From RHKX01 sp963745755 (lineage in GTDB: Bacteria > Actinomycetota > Thermoleophilia > Solirubrobacterales > 70-9): 64,000 bases of DNA. Both the position numbers and the translations under genes were made by a program. The number at the start of each line of letters is the position of its first letter. Position 1 is the stretch's first letter. The stretch is taken from assembly GCA_963745755.1 (NCBI GenBank), contig CAVUYP010000001.1, forward strand, positions 806,001 through 870,000, in the 5' to 3' direction. This document shows positions 16,109 through 24,974 of the stretch, piece after piece. The notes beneath the pieces are model-generated. The model saw only the letters and a list, made by a program, of their open reading frames with translations. It ran no database searches and had not been told where the DNA came from.

Positions 16109-16678
16109 TTACTGAACAGTAACGATCTGGCCGGACGACGCGAGCTTGATCGAACGCTTCCCGTTCGGGTCGTAGACCTCGATTTGGACGTCGGTATCCG
16201 GGTAGGCGATGTAGACGCTCTCCGGCCGTTCCTTGGTCGTGACGATCAGGCCCCCGTCGTGGGTCCGGCCGACGATCGCGTCGTCCCGCTTTGAGATCTC
16301 GCTGGTCAGGCCGTAGGCATCGGCGATCGGATAACTCCCGACCGTGAGGAAATCCGGAGAGGGATCGCCGGCGACGGCGCCCACCTCGAGGTAGCGGACG
16401 TAGATGCTGCCGTCCTCTGTTCGAGTCACCTCGAGCGCAGTATCGCCCTTGTCCCCGGCCCAGTAGACCGGGATCGACTGAGCGGCCGCGAAGGATTGCA
16501 CCTCGGCAGTGGTCATCTCCTCGGGACCGACCATGGAAACCGTCACGTTGGCGCCGCTCCCGCCGCCGCCGTTGCCGTCGTCGCGAATGACGAAGAGCCA
16601 GACTGCGAAAGCGGCGATCAGCAGAAGCGCCGCTAGGGCGGCCCATCGGAGTCGCGGGTTCTCTTGGAAGGAATGCAT
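16109..16678 (-). CDS. Membrane-anchored extracytoplasmic protein, unknown
   Basis: A 189-residue protein with a short basic N-terminus, one membrane helix (about residues 13-32), a Gly-rich linker (DGNGGGGSG) and an extracytoplasmic beta-rich domain. No family recognised. ATG 16,678 is preferred because AGGAA lies 5 bases upstream; another ATG at 16,705 lies in the hairpin region. It is element cargo downstream of the collagen-like gene. Confidence 0.7.
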   Translation of the reverse strand: MHSFQENPRLRWAALAALLLIAAFAVWLFVIRDDGNGGGGSGANVTVSMVGPEEMTTAEVQSFAAAQSIPVYWAGDKGDTALEVTRTEDGSIYVRYLEVGAVAGDPSPDFLTVGSYPIADAYGLTSEISKRDDAIVGRTHDGGLIVTTKERPESVYIAYPDTDVQIEVYDPNGKRSIKLASSGQIVTVQ

Positions 16679-16699
16679 TTCGGTTCCTGGGCGGATGAT

Positions 16700-16728
16700 G
16701 GACACCGAATCCAGGAGGCCCGGTGTCC
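16700..16728. terminator. Hairpin between the collagen-like gene and the anchored protein
   Basis: GGACACCG and CGGTGTCC form an 8-bp perfect stem with a 13-base loop, just past the collagen-like gene stop (16,755) and ahead of the next gene's ATG. It may be a terminator or an operator. There is no U-tract. Confidence 0.45.
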
Positions 16729-16754
16729 ATTTAGTTCCTTGGTTCCGTGGGACT

Positions 16755-17774
16755 TCAGCCCAGCGGGATCACCGTGATCGAGCGGTTCGAGAACGTTGCA
16801 GTTCCCGCCGATCGCTTGTACTGGAGGGTGAACGTGTTGCTGCCCGGCGTCAATCCGGTCTGGACTGTCGACGTGCTCGCCTGCAGGTACACCTCCCTAT
16901 CGGCGTTCGTTTCGCTCACCAAGGCGCGACCGTCGGTGGCCGCCGATGTGGTCGCACCCGAGACCGCGTAGCTCGCGCTCGCATTCGCGCTTTCCCCGTT
17001 GTTCCGGATCTGCGCGGTGACGACGACCAGTGCCGTCGTTCCGGTGGTGACCGTCACCGCGGGGTTGGTCCCTCCGCCGGTCAGCGTTTCCGTGTAGGTG
17101 GAGCTGGTCGTGGTGCCGGCCGTGTTGGTGTTGGCGACGGCGGGCGTGCCGAGGCCGGCGGGACCCGTCGGACCCTGCGGGCCGGTGTCTCCGGTCGGAC
17201 CCTGCGGGCCGGTGTCTCCGGTCGGACCCTGCGGGCCGGTGTCTCCAACCGCACCCTGCGGGCCGGTGGGACCCTGCGGCCCAGTAGCGCCGTCAGCTCC
17301 GTCAGCTCCGTTCGCGCCATCGGCTCCAGTTGTTCCGACCGGGCCTTCCGGACCCATCGGACCGGTCGGCCCGGCGGGACCGGGATTGCCCTCCGGACCC
17401 TGCGGGCCAGCAGCGCCGTCAGCTCCGTTCGCTCCGTCGGCTCCAGTTGGTCCGACCGGGCCTTGCGGACCCGTCGGGCCGGCGGGACCGGCTACGCCGG
17501 GATTACCCTGAGCACCGGCGGGACCGGCGGGACCCTGGGCTCCGGTCGCTCCCTTGGCCCCTTTCTTCGACCAACTCTCGCGCCTCTCTGACTTCTTGCA
17601 GATCGAAAGGTTCCTGACGATCCGGATTGCGGCCCAGTTGGGATTGCTCTTCTTCACGCATGCGTGGATCCTCTTCGGGGCCGCGTCGGCGGGCGCCGAG
17701 AAGAGCACGAAGGTCAAGAGGATGCCGACGAAGCCGAAGGACGCAGCGGCCAGACGCTTGAACGATGGGCGCAT
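16755..17774 (-). CDS. Secreted collagen-like protein (Gly-X-Y repeats)
   Basis: A 339-residue exported protein. A signal peptide (residues 1-31) is followed by a short domain with two cysteines, then about 45 near-continuous Gly-X-Y triplets (residues about 72-210; for example GPTGPQGPVGPTGADGANGA and repeated GDTGPQGPT) that should form a collagen-type triple helix. The 125-residue C-terminal domain is beta-rich (VTVTTGTTALVVVTAQIRNN) and may trimerise. ATG 17,774 was chosen because the signal peptide starts there and a GGAGG lies upstream. Three identical GDTGPQGPT units suggest recent repeat expansion. Confidence 0.85.
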   Translation of the reverse strand: MRPSFKRLAAASFGFVGILLTFVLFSAPADAAPKRIHACVKKSNPNWAAIRIVRNLSICKKSERRESWSKKGAKGATGAQGPAGPAGAQGNPGVAGPAGPTGPQGPVGPTGADGANGADGAAGPQGPEGNPGPAGPTGPMGPEGPVGTTGADGANGADGADGATGPQGPTGPQGAVGDTGPQGPTGDTGPQGPTGDTGPQGPTGPAGLGTPAVANTNTAGTTTSSTYTETLTGGGTNPAVTVTTGTTALVVVTAQIRNNGESANASASYAVSGATTSAATDGRALVSETNADREVYLQASTSTVQTGLTPGSNTFTLQYKRSAGTATFSNRSITVIPLG

Positions 17775-17818
17775 CTGGGTGGATCCCTCCAAGGGCATTA
17801 GGTTGCTCACCGCTCCCC

Positions 17819-19728
17819 CTACCGCTTCAGCTTCACGTTGAGATTGATCTTGGTCGTGTTGCCGGCGCCGTCGGTGAGCTTGACCTCAAGCTTCGCTTTC
17901 GCCCTCTTGCCCTTCCTCAGAGCCTTGGCGAGCCTCTTGGCGACCTTCGACCTCTTCGGCTTCAGCTTCAAGGTCTTGGACCGGCCAGGGGCAATGCTCT
18001 TGCTCTGCGGCTTGAGCTTGTAGGTCTTCTTCTTGAGCTTGACCTTGCCGGTGGCCTTGGCGTCGAGGTCCTCATTGGCCTTGGCCTTGGCCTTGACGAC
18101 GACCTTCTTACCGACGATCTTCTTACCCTTCTGCTTCTGAGTTTTCCTGGCCTTCGCCCATCCCTTGACGGCGGTGTCGACTGTCAGGACCTGCTTGGAG
18201 ACACCCCGGTTCCCGGCCGGATCGGAGGCTGATACGACGACGCGATGAGGACCGTCGGAGAGGGTGGCAGAAGTTACCGACCAGGTTCCATCGCTCGCCA
18301 GCCGGAATGCTCAGGGTCTCGTCGGCGAGATCCACGGTCACCACCGTGCCTGGCGGGACGTCCGCCGTCCCATGGATCCTCGGCGTCGCATCGTTCGTCA
18401 GCGCGCTTGCTCCGCCTGCGATCGCCAACGTCGGCGCAAGGGTGTCGACGGTAAGGATCTGGGTATCGGTGCCCTCGTTACCGGCAGGATCCCTGACCGA
18501 GGCGGTGACCGTGTGGGCGCCATCGGACAGCGCGGTCGGCCTGATATTCCAAACCCCTCCGGACTGCACGAGTGCCCGGAGGTTCTGCGAGTCGACGGTC
18601 ACGTGAACGACCGTGTCTACCGCGACGTCGGTGGTGCCGGAGATCGTCGGGGTTGGATCTTTCGTTTCGAGCTCGCCATTGTCGAGAGTGACCACGGGCA
18701 ACACGGTGTCGACGGTCAACTGCTGGGTTGCGCTTCCGGGATTGCCCGCTCCGTCGCTGACGGAGGCCACGACCGGGTAGGTGCCGTTGGCCAGAATCGC
18801 CGAATCCACCGACCATTGCCCGGCCGAGGGGGTCGCGGTAAGTGTCTGTCCGGCGACCGTCACGGTGACGACCCCAGGAGCCTCGATGTCGGTCGTGCCG
18901 CTGATCGTCGGCGTCGTGTCGGTCGTGTACGCGTCGGCTCCACCGGCGATGGTCACCGTGGGCGGCGCGCTGTAGAACTCGTTCGCGTCGAGCGTGAGGG
19001 CGCCCGTTGCGAGCGAACGCACGGCCATTCACCTGCGTGCCGGCACCGACCGCGACCGCGTCCATCGCCATGAGCGTTCCCGCGAACTTGCCGCTGGCAC
19101 CGACGGCGCCAGCTCCGTTGACCTGCCAGAAGACACGGGAGGCCCGTGCGCCGTTGATCAGCTTGACCTCGCTTCCCGCAGCGAAGGACAGGGCTCCGTT
19201 GATCTGGAAGACGAAGACGGAGTTCGGGTTGTCCTCGCCGTCGAGGGTGACTGTGGTGGTGTTCGAAGCGGCTCCGCCGATCGTGTGAAGTCCCGGCGCG
19301 ATCGTCATCCCTGCCAAGGCGCCGGCGAGCGGGGCCCCGCCGGTCCGGGCGGCGACTTCCTCATATGCGGCGACGAGATCGGCGTGCGCCTGGTCGGCCG
19401 CCGCGCCGACGCGGGTCGTGCCCGTGACGACGCCCGGGGGGAAGCCGGTCGGCTGGGAGTTCGCCTTTACGCCGAGGTCTCCCCGAAGAGTCGTGTGCGG
19501 GGCGCCTGGGGCGCTGACGGTATTCCCGACTGAGGCGCCGCTCAATACAGCGTAGGTCGATGCCTGACCGAGGTCCACCATTGGCGTCGAGGCAGCCGCA
19601 GCGGACTGCACGGCCGGCCCGAGGCCAGCGGCAATTAGGACGGCACCGAGAAATCCGAGTGCGAGGAGCGCCTTCGTCCTCCGCAAGAGGTGGAGTGATT
19701 GCCGAGCATTGGAATTGGACATAAACAA
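17819..19728 (-). pseudogene. DUF3494 ice-binding-like protein with Ig repeats, two frameshifts
   Basis: Read through two frame changes (near 19,020 and 18,265), this is one exported protein of about 635 residues. Parts in order: signal peptide; a DUF3494 domain (LGQASTYAVLSGASVGNTVS, VTLDGEDNPNSVFVFQ, FWQVNGAGAVGASGKFAGT), the fold of ice-binding proteins; three Ig-like repeats of about 90 residues with TTPTISGTTDIEAPGVVTV-type cores; and a Lys-rich C-terminal domain ending NLNVKLKR. DUF3494 proteins bind ice or act as adhesins. Both frame changes read as +1, so sequencing error cannot be excluded. Confidence 0.85.
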
Positions 19729-19794
19729 GCCCTTCGAGAGGGGCTTCCCAAACCCGGTGGCTGACTTTCTTCTGTCGCTACCCCATCGACAGCA

Positions 19795-20217
19795 CAGGCC
19801 CAGGGCTTGAGCCAGACCGCTCTATCGGGACCGATTGTCCCTCGCGAGCGGGACCTCTCGGCGATTGCCGTGGTGGCGCTTCACGCTTGAACCAATCGGA
19901 AGCATTCTTGACATCGCGGCTATAGCCAGCCGATGTCGGGTAGCAGTGATCACCGTTATAAGTAATCGCGCTTACCTTCATCTGCCGGGCCGCCCATCCG
20001 ATGGCATCGGATGGGTCAACGATGGAGTCTCGGCCACCAGGTCGATGCCTGCATCGCCTGCCCAGGCCCCCGGCCAATCAGACCAAAGCCATACGCGCCC
20101 GAGCTTGCCGCGGTACTCGGGGGTGTTCTGCAGGTACCACTTGCAGACCCGCTCGAACTCGCGGCCTCGAACGTCCGGCCGAGGGTCGAGTTGGCGTAGT
20201 AGGCCTTCTAGCCGCAT
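19795..20217 (-). pseudogene. Remnant of a restriction-helicase gene (N-terminal part)
   Basis: From ATG 20,217 the frame reads LLRQLDPRPDVRGREFERVC, WYLQNTPEYRGKLGRVWLW and WAGDAGIDLVAE. These resemble the Mrr-like nuclease domain at the N-terminus of large phage-defence helicases (GIDLVAE carries the nuclease Asp). The frame then breaks near 20,040 and a second frame continues (PSDAIGWAA, SRDVKNASDWF) before homology is lost. Only about 420 bases of a gene normally of several kb remain. Confidence 0.6.
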
Positions 20218-20333
20218 CGGTTCTCGGGGAATGCCACGTCGATGATGGAGGCTAGTGGCCGACGGTGAGCAGCTACGCCGGGCATGCGATACCGCAGGGT
20301 GCGAAGTCCGGCTTTTTTTCGCGGTGAGCATCC

Positions 20334-20772
20334 CCAGGCGGTCCGAGGCCTCAAGCGCCTTCGCGACCTCCCCTCCCCCCGGTCCCTGCCAGGAGGCGAG
20401 TATCGGCCGGCGACTCACCCACGCCTGATGGCGAGGATAGGCCGAAGGGCGGGCGCTAAAGAGGAGGAGTCCTCATGCCCTCGCGCGTTTTCGCGGGCCG
20501 ATGCGCGGCGAAGACCGTCGAGAGACTCCGTGGTCCGCGGCCTCAAGCGCCTTCGCGACCTCCCCTCCCCCGGTCCCTGCCAGGAGGCGATTATCAGCCA
20601 GCGAGTCAACGACGCCTGCGGGCGAAGATAGGGCGGAGGATGGGCGCTAACGGGGGGTTTCTCGTTGTACCTCCGCGAACCGTCCGTGTCTATTCGGAAC
20701 GCCATGACCAGGCACCTGGCGTCGTGTCTTATGCCCTCGCGCGTTTTACGGGCCGGATGCGCGGCGACGTAC
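20334..20772. repeat. 439-bp exact repeat, right copy
   Basis: Same sequence and orientation as 15,602-16,040. This copy interrupts the ELWxxDGT-repeat gene fragment at 20,773. Near identity over the whole length implies recent duplication or gene conversion, in contrast to the decay around it. Confidence 0.9.
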
Positions 20773-20935
20773 GGGGTTTACGTCCTTGACCAGCGTGGTG
20801 CCGGCTGCAGTGCCGTCGGATTTCCAGAGCTCGTAGCCGTTGGTGGGGTCGTAGGCGCTGAAGTAGAGGGTGCCACCCATGTTGGTGAGGTTGTCCGGGT
20901 ACGAGTCGCCGCCGCCGGGGTACCTGCCACGGCGG
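20773..20935 (-). pseudogene. Fragment of an ELWxxDGT-repeat secreted protein
   Basis: The minus strand reads NMGGTLYFSAYDPTNGYELW then KSDGTAAGTTLVKDVNP, one unit of the ELWxxDGT (hyalin-like) repeat found in large secreted proteins. The reading stops at the edge of the 439-bp repeat and no start lies upstream, so only one repeat survives. Confidence 0.75.
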
Positions 20936-21005
20936 CTGAGCCCACGTGATAGCTTCGCGCGCAAGGGAACCGTTCCGTCCAACTTGACTGGGAGAGATGA
21001 GACAG

Positions 21006-21665
21006 ATGGGTAGATCAGCACCGGCCAACCGATGCATGAGTTTTTCGGCACGACTGGCGATTTCGGCAATCGCCATTCTTGGCGTGATGTCTTTCTCGGC
21101 GGCTGGCGCCTCCGGGACGGCCGACGCCGCCACGCAGAAGGTGTCCGTTCCGGCGAAGTTGATCTTCGACTCGATGACGGATCCGGTCTACCCGGGGTAC
21201 TGCACGGCGGTGACGTTCTTGAAGTGGCGGATCGATTCGCGCAAGGTCCTCGCCTGGCAGGCCCAGTACAAGTTCGGCCCGAATAACACCACTTACAAGG
21301 AGACGGTTGAGCCGCCGTTCGACGACGTCTTCAGCGCCGAGCCGGGTCGCTTGTGGACGGTTCCCAAGGGGTCTCACTGGACGGCCATCAGTGTCGCCGG
21401 GGCTGACGGACCTCCCCCGGTGGACTGCAGCAGCATGGAAAAGACCATGAGGGACAACTTCCGCTCGCCGCGGATGAACCTGACGATCGACACGAGCGTC
21501 GGCACCGGCAACAAGTGCGACCGAGCCAAGCTCAAGGTCCGGAAGAAGAAAGACCAGCTCCAGAACGCCAAGAACACAGGCAACAAGAAGAAGATCAAGC
21601 GTGCGAGGAAGGCCCTGAAGAAGGCCAAGAAGAAGCAGCGGAAGGCCTGCAAGAAGAAGAACTGA
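21006..21665 (+). CDS. Exported protein with Lys-rich C-terminal helix
   Basis: A roughly 219-residue protein with a signal peptide (AISAIAILGVMSFSAAGASG, cleaved after ADA), a beta-rich middle domain with two cysteines, and a 50-residue Lys-rich tail with heptad-like repeats (KKKIKRARKALKKAKKKQRK) ending KACKKKN. No family recognised for the middle. An ATG 9 bases upstream is possible, but 21,006 is better spaced from GGGAGAG. Basic tails of this kind are common on exported proteins of Thermoleophilia and may bind polyanionic wall polymers (inference). Confidence 0.75.
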   Translation: MGRSAPANRCMSFSARLAISAIAILGVMSFSAAGASGTADAATQKVSVPAKLIFDSMTDPVYPGYCTAVTFLKWRIDSRKVLAWQAQYKFGPNNTTYKETVEPPFDDVFSAEPGRLWTVPKGSHWTAISVAGADGPPPVDCSSMEKTMRDNFRSPRMNLTIDTSVGTGNKCDRAKLKVRKKKDQLQNAKNTGNKKKIKRARKALKKAKKKQRKACKKKN

Positions 21666-21969
21666 GGCCCCGGTGGGGCAACCGCCGAGGGTGTCCGCCG
21701 CCCTCGAGCAGCTTGTCAATCAATCGTGATCAACGTGGAGGGTGCCCACTACCAGTGCCATGCCCTGCCGAGTTTGCTCATTGGCAGAGCGTGGCCTCAG
21801 TGTGATCCAGATCGTGTGATTCTTTCCCTTGCCGCCCTGTACCGGGCGGGCGCTGTCGAGGCATCCGGCATCAAGCCGACCGCGACGATTCGACTCGATC
21901 GCCGATGTGCCGAGACTGCTCGCGCAGTCGTGAAACCACCTCAACCGGATAAAGACCGCTGCGCCGAAG
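21666..21969. other. Intergenic stretch, no gene recognised
   Basis: About 300 bases between convergent genes. Short frames exist on both strands, but none has a ribosome-binding site, codon bias or recognisable motif. A small GGCCCCGGTGGGGC hairpin just after 21,665 may be a terminator. Confidence 0.4.
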
Positions 21970-22431
21970 CTACTTGACAGCGCCCTTGCCCTTGACCGAG
22001 GCGCAGTAGACCAACTTGTTCTTAGAGCTCTTACGCTTCTCCTGAGCGGTGGCCCCGATCTTGTTGCTGGCCAGTCCCGTAGGTCCGGTCTCTGCTCTGA
22101 ACTTGCCCTTGCCGTTCGTCGTCGCGCCGAGCACATTTCCGCCGAGGTCGACGAGCATCTTGCGCTTTTTGGTGCAGTACTTCCTGCCCTCCATGATCAC
22201 CTTCGAGCCCGGTTCGATCAGTGACCGCTTGAACTTCGGCACCACCTTGCCCGTGACCACGTAGCCGCCGTTGGCAGTCTCCTTAGCCTTGAGCATCTTG
22301 ACCTTTCCGGCCCAAGCGGCAACCTTGAGTTTGGACACCTCCGTGGTCGACCCCCCGTTTGCCGACGTTGAGAACGCGACTACGGCACAGACCGCGCCGA
22401 AGAGCGCCACCGACAACGCTGCTTTCCTCAT
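21970..22431 (-). CDS. Small exported basic protein, unknown
   Basis: A 153-residue protein with a signal peptide (residues 1-25, VALFGAVCAVVAFSTSANG) and a Lys-rich, probably beta-barrel mature domain with two cysteines (RKYCTKK, LVYCASV). No family recognised. The start is secure: GGGGAGGATCTCATG places a strong site 5-6 bases upstream. It is a cargo gene of the element. Confidence 0.75.
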   Translation of the reverse strand: MRKAALSVALFGAVCAVVAFSTSANGGSTTEVSKLKVAAWAGKVKMLKAKETANGGYVVTGKVVPKFKRSLIEPGSKVIMEGRKYCTKKRKMLVDLGGNVLGATTNGKGKFRAETGPTGLASNKIGATAQEKRKSSKNKLVYCASVKGKGAVK

Positions 22432-22724
22432 GAGATCCTCCCCGATTACTCGACTTCGAAGCCGAGCCTACCAACCCTGGCCGAGCTGAAGCCGATCTTG
22501 ACCGGGTGATTCGGTCGCTTGGCCCTCTCGCTGGTCATGACACGCAGCGAGGTCATCGATGCGGACGATCCTGACGACGTTGCTCGCGCGCGAGGTTCTA
22601 CTCCCGATGCTGCAACCCCAAACGCCGCGAAGTCGGCGGTCGCGAGCCTGACCCGAGCGGCCTTGCTTCGTGTTCTTGGTCTCGTTGTAGATCGCCGGCT
22701 TCGGGCCGGCGGGTCTGCGGGCGG
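22432..22724. other. Intergenic stretch, no gene recognised
   Basis: About 290 bases before the glycoside-hydrolase-like fragment. Open frames run through it on both strands, but their composition is not gene-like. The promoter of the minus-strand basic protein (start 22,431) must lie in its left part. Confidence 0.4.
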
Positions 22725-22859
22725 TTCAACCTGCGGGACAACAACAGCGAAGGACCGAGCTTCCAGCAGTACTTCGGCCTGCTGCGGAGCGATTACACGA
22801 AGAAGCCAGCCTTCAACGTCTATCGCAAGCTGGTCAAGCGCCTGGGAGCCCGCCGCTGA
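22725..22859 (+). pseudogene. C-terminal scrap of a glycoside-hydrolase-like protein
   Basis: The plus strand reads FNLRDNNSEGPSFQQYFGLL, RSDYTKKPAFNVYRKLVKRL, then stop. This resembles the end of cellulase/GH-A-clan proteins of actinobacteria, where a WFNLRD motif precedes the last barrel helix. Nothing upstream in frame looks related, so only the last 44 codons remain. Confidence 0.5.
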
Positions 22860-23037
22860 GCGGGCGACGGTGCGCTGTTTCGGTTCAGGCTGAACGGTGA
22901 ACCGAGCCGCCGTGTACCCGCCCGCCCCGCATGCGAGGTCGAGTTCGATCTCGAGCTGAAGCCAGGCGTCGCCGTTCATGTCGGGGCGCTGGCCCTCGGG
23001 CATCGACTGGCGACGTGCGTCGTGATGCTGAGGCTCA

Positions 23038-23364
23038 TCACCCTTCCCCCTCCTGGTGGAATTTCGGGGGGTCCGGCGAAGCGGAAGGCGGCTTCGGTCG
23101 TTTGCTCACCACCGGGGCCGGCGCCTCCTGCCCATATTTCATGGCGCCGGTCCCGCGTCCAGCTTCCGGTTGAGCGGTCCCCCGGAGGCTGGACCTTGGC
23201 TCGGGCCGGCTATCGAGCCGTCCCTGTCGCTCGACGACTCCGGCGCACCTCCGGCACCGGCGGGTCGACCCGACCCGGATCGGATCGGGCTCGGGGCAGG
23301 TGCAGGTCGTGTCTTGCAACGGGGCGGCGACGGTCGGGAAGCTGGTTGGGTAGCGGCGGCGCAT
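23038..23364 (-). CDS. Small zinc-ribbon protein of the element
   Basis: A 108-residue protein with a zinc-binding-like pattern CTC-x13-CxxC (TCTCPEPDPIRVGSTRRCRRCAG) and a Pro/Arg-rich tail. GGGAGGGG lies 9 bases before ATG 23,364. A homologous but broken copy occurs at 14.4-14.6 kb next to the same neighbour gene, so it is a conserved module of this element family, perhaps in replication or regulation (inference). Confidence 0.6.
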   Translation of the reverse strand: MRRRYPTSFPTVAAPLQDTTCTCPEPDPIRVGSTRRCRRCAGVVERQGRLDSRPEPRSSLRGTAQPEAGRGTGAMKYGQEAPAPVVSKRPKPPSASPDPPKFHQEGEG

Positions 23365-23450
23365 CAGCTCACCCCTCCCACTTGCCGTTGACGGAAGCGC
23401 GGATGGCTTCTTGCTGAGAGGGATCAAGTAGAGAGGCTTCGAGAGTGGTC

Positions 23451-24575
23451 TCAGCCGATCCCTCGGACCCCTCCGATCCGTTCCGTCCGCCCTCTATAGA
23501 GGGGCGGACTCGGACGGACGGTTTCGGGGCTGTCCGGTCGGACGGTTCCGGACGGTTCGAACGTTTCCTCTAACTCGTCGCTGAGTCGGTATTCCTTGCC
23601 CTGCTTGCCAGAGTGCCGTTCGTCCAAACCCCGCCCCGCAAGCGCCTTTAGGCCGTCATAGACGGTCGTTCTGCCGGCGCTCGTCTTCTCGTCAACTTCG
23701 CTGGGGGCGAACCAAACCGTCCGAAAATGCGTCCGGACGGTGTCCATGATTTTGGACTCTGAGGGGGTCAGGTGCTCGCGAACCGTCCGGAGGCCGATCC
23801 GGACGGTTTCAGCGCTCTCGACGAGCTCGAAATGCCAGGGCTTGAACTCGGGTCCGTCCTTTCTGCTTCTCGCAGGTCAGCTTCAGCTCGTCGTCGTCGG
23901 GCCGGAGCGCGACGAGGGTGTCGGCGGCGCCCCTGAGGGCGGTGCTGCCGCGCTCGAGCTTGCCGTCCTTGCCGGTGTGGTGAACGACCAGGGCGGCGGC
24001 TCCGTAGCGGCGGCGGACCTGATCGACGTTGTCGATGAAGAGGCCGACGTCGCGGGCGGCGTTCTCGTCGCCTCCGACCATCGAGCGGGCCATCGTGTCA
24101 ACGACGATCAGCGCCGGCCGGCGGTCGAGCGAATCGAGGGCAGACGGATCAGCGGATCGGTATCGCCGCGGTAGAAGTTGATCGCCTCGGCAACGACCCG
24201 GAAGTCGGCGATCTCCTCGTCGGCTCCCCGCGCCAGCCGCCAGCCTTCGATGCGCTGGTGGAGGCCCGACGCGCCCTCAGCGGCGATGTAGACGACTCCG
24301 CCCTGCTCGACCTGCTGTCCGTAGAAGGGTCGCCCGGTGGCGATGCAGAGAGCCCAATCGAGGGCGAGGAAGCTCTTGCCTCCGCCGCTCGGGCCGAAGA
24401 GGACGTTGAAGCCGCCCTTGCGGATGAAGTCGTCGAGCAGGTATTCGGGAGGCGGCAGGTTGGCGAGATCGTTGAGCGTCAGCAGGCGGAGGCCGGCTGG
24501 CGTTTCCGTGATCTCGGCGTCGAGTTCGGAGTTGAAGCGGTCGAGGTCATCGACCGGCTGGAGGTATTCAGGCAT
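23451..24575 (-). pseudogene. RepA-like AAA ATPase, two frameshifts
   Basis: Read through frame changes near 24,140 and 23,860, this gives a protein of about 370 residues. It has Walker A (LFGPSGGGKSFLALDWAL), Walker B (ALIVVDTMARSMVGGDEN), a RecA-type motif VVHHTGKDG, and a C-terminal winged-helix part (TTVYDGLKALAGRGLDER). This is the RepA/DnaB-like hexameric ATPase used by plasmids and integrative elements for replication. The two shifts go in opposite directions, so this looks like genuine decay. Confidence 0.8.
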
Positions 24576-24744
24576 ACGTCATCAGCCCGCTCGGTGGCGG
24601 GTTTCCTTTCCGGGGCAGAGATCCGCACCGCCCCGAGGTTGAAGGGATGGGCGGTTAGGTCGGCACGAACTCGTGCGCGTTTTCCCGTGGGCTTTCCCAT
24701 CGAGTACCCCTGAACGGCGAAAACCCGCTGGCAATGCGGGTTTC

Positions 24745-24770
24745 AGTAGTACCGCTACGGGGATTCGAAC
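24745..24770. repeat. att site, tRNA-proximal copy
   Basis: The 26 bases spanning the 3' acceptor strand and part of the T arm of tRNA-Glu, identical to 14,789-14,814. Together they define the ends of the integrated element. Confidence 0.92.
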
Positions 24771-24822
24771 CCCGGTTTCCGGACTGAGAATCCGGCGTCC
24801 TAGTCCCCTAGACGATAGCGGC
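24750..24822 (-). tRNA. tRNA-Glu (anticodon CTC)
   Basis: The minus strand folds as a complete cloverleaf: acceptor GCCGCTA with TAGCGGT, anticodon stem CCGGA/TCCGG around loop TTCTCAG (anticodon CTC), T arm CGGGGTTCGAATCCCCG, discriminator A. The CCA end is not encoded. It serves as the attachment site of the element and stays intact because the element restores its 3' end. Confidence 0.95.
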
Positions 24823-24914
24823 GCGAGGCGGCAGTTTAACAACGGGCGGGTGCCCGCGGAGGACCGAAAGAAGGCGTCCGATGCCGCGGGGGAACGACAC
24901 CGAACGCCTAGAAA

Positions 24915-24951
24915 CGGAACATACCATCCCGGTTCGTCGGGGGACGTTCCG
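24915..24951. promoter_or_regulatory. Possible operator upstream of the TetR pair
   Basis: CGGAAC at 24,915-24,920 and GTTCCG at 24,946-24,951 form a 6-bp dyad just upstream of the first tetR start (24,975). TetR repressors often bind such dyads at their own promoter. The long spacer makes this weak. Confidence 0.3.
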
Positions 24952-24974
24952 CCTTCGTATGATCGGCGGAAGTA

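Larger units (their letters stand above)
14789..24770. mobile_element. Degraded integrative element in tRNA-Glu(CTC)
   Basis: A 10-kb segment bounded by the 26-bp direct repeats. It contains a broken tyrosine integrase at the left end and a broken RepA-like AAA ATPase plus a zinc-ribbon protein at the right end. Between them is cargo made mostly of exported proteins. GC content is visibly lower than in the flanking core genes, and gene fragments are frequent. No conjugation genes are present, so this was either a small mobilisable or plasmid-like element or a heavily deleted one. Confidence 0.85.

Noticed and set aside
17160..17530. Short tandem DNA repeats that could suggest a CRISPR or minisatellite
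   Set aside because: They encode the Gly-X-Y triplets of the collagen-like protein; there are no spacers. No CRISPR array was seen anywhere.
22446..23003. A 185-codon minus-strand frame in the element
   Set aside because: It lacks a ribosome-binding site and recognisable motif, and it covers the plus-strand glycosidase scrap.
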